A stretch of 31,738 nucleotides of DNA from Pelomyxa schiedti (Eukaryota > Evosea > Pelobiontida > Pelomyxidae): positions 1 through 31,738 of the forward strand of contig JAHLWZ010000996.1 in the NCBI GenBank assembly GCA_020536535.1, written 5' to 3'. Within the stretch, counting starts at the first letter, position 1. Each line of letters begins with the position of its first letter. Positions 31,724 through 31,738 of this stretch are shown here, piece by piece. Below the pieces are notes generated by a model. That model saw nothing but the letters and a program-made list of their open reading frames with translations. It had not been told where the DNA came from and made no database searches. Both the position numbers and the translations under genes were made by a program.

Positions 31724-31738
31724 ACACAGAAAGGGAGG

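Overview
This is nuclear DNA of a microbial eukaryote. Almost every gene is split by short spliceosomal introns (about 40-70 bases in those resolved here, GT..AG, often with a CTAAC-like branch point close to the acceptor). Only the standard genetic code is needed, and there are three nuclear-type tRNA genes, one with an anticodon-loop intron. The gene set (TAF12, BIG-type Arf-GEF, COG4, DDX18, a Qb-SNARE resembling the plant/protist NPSN group, PLC, PPM phosphatase) is generic for eukaryotes. A bacterial/archaeal-type corrinoid methyl-carrier protein that carries spliceosomal introns points towards an anaerobic or microaerophilic protist. An archamoeba such as Pelomyxa or Mastigamoeba would fit, but that is inference, not something the sequence proves.

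Layout. At the left edge is the 5' end of an unidentified minus-strand gene (1-340), divergent from a plus-strand SNARE gene (534-1673). Next come seven minus-strand genes packed head to tail: an unidentified gene (1985-2832), TAF12 (2880-4493), a large BIG/Sec7 Arf-GEF (4890-12558), a small zinc-motif/CUE-like protein (12738-13493), an unusual GTPase with a zinc ribbon (13720-15655), a PPM/PP2C-family phosphatase (15734-17292) and a phospholipase C-like protein (17454-21194). A minus-strand tRNA-Ile(UAU) with an intron and a plus-strand tRNA-Thr(CGU) follow, then the minus-strand corrinoid protein (21737-22734), a plus-strand RING E3 ligase (22896-23973), a second, inverted copy of the SNARE gene (24231-25376), COG4 (25646-28790), the DEAD-box helicase DDX18/HAS1 (29041-31556) and a second tRNA-Thr(CGU) on the minus strand.

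Functional themes. Four of the proteins serve Golgi/endosome membrane traffic (two SNARE copies, BIG Arf-GEF, COG4); PLC, PPM and the GTPase look like signalling proteins; TAF12 and DDX18 serve transcription and ribosome assembly. I see no evidence that these genes form a functional operon.

The most notable observations are: an intron-bearing corrinoid protein with no methyltransferase partner in the window; a MYND zinc finger inserted inside a BIG Arf-GEF; an inverted SNARE gene pair in which one exon, covering the SNARE zero layer, has diverged sharply between nearly identical introns; a PLC whose catalytic histidine motifs appear to be missing; a GTPase that lacks a recognisable DxxG motif and carries a zinc ribbon; and a 100-N gap flanked by identical 121-base sequences that is probably an assembly artefact. 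Exon boundaries were read by eye from frame, homology and splice consensus, so single junctions may be wrong.
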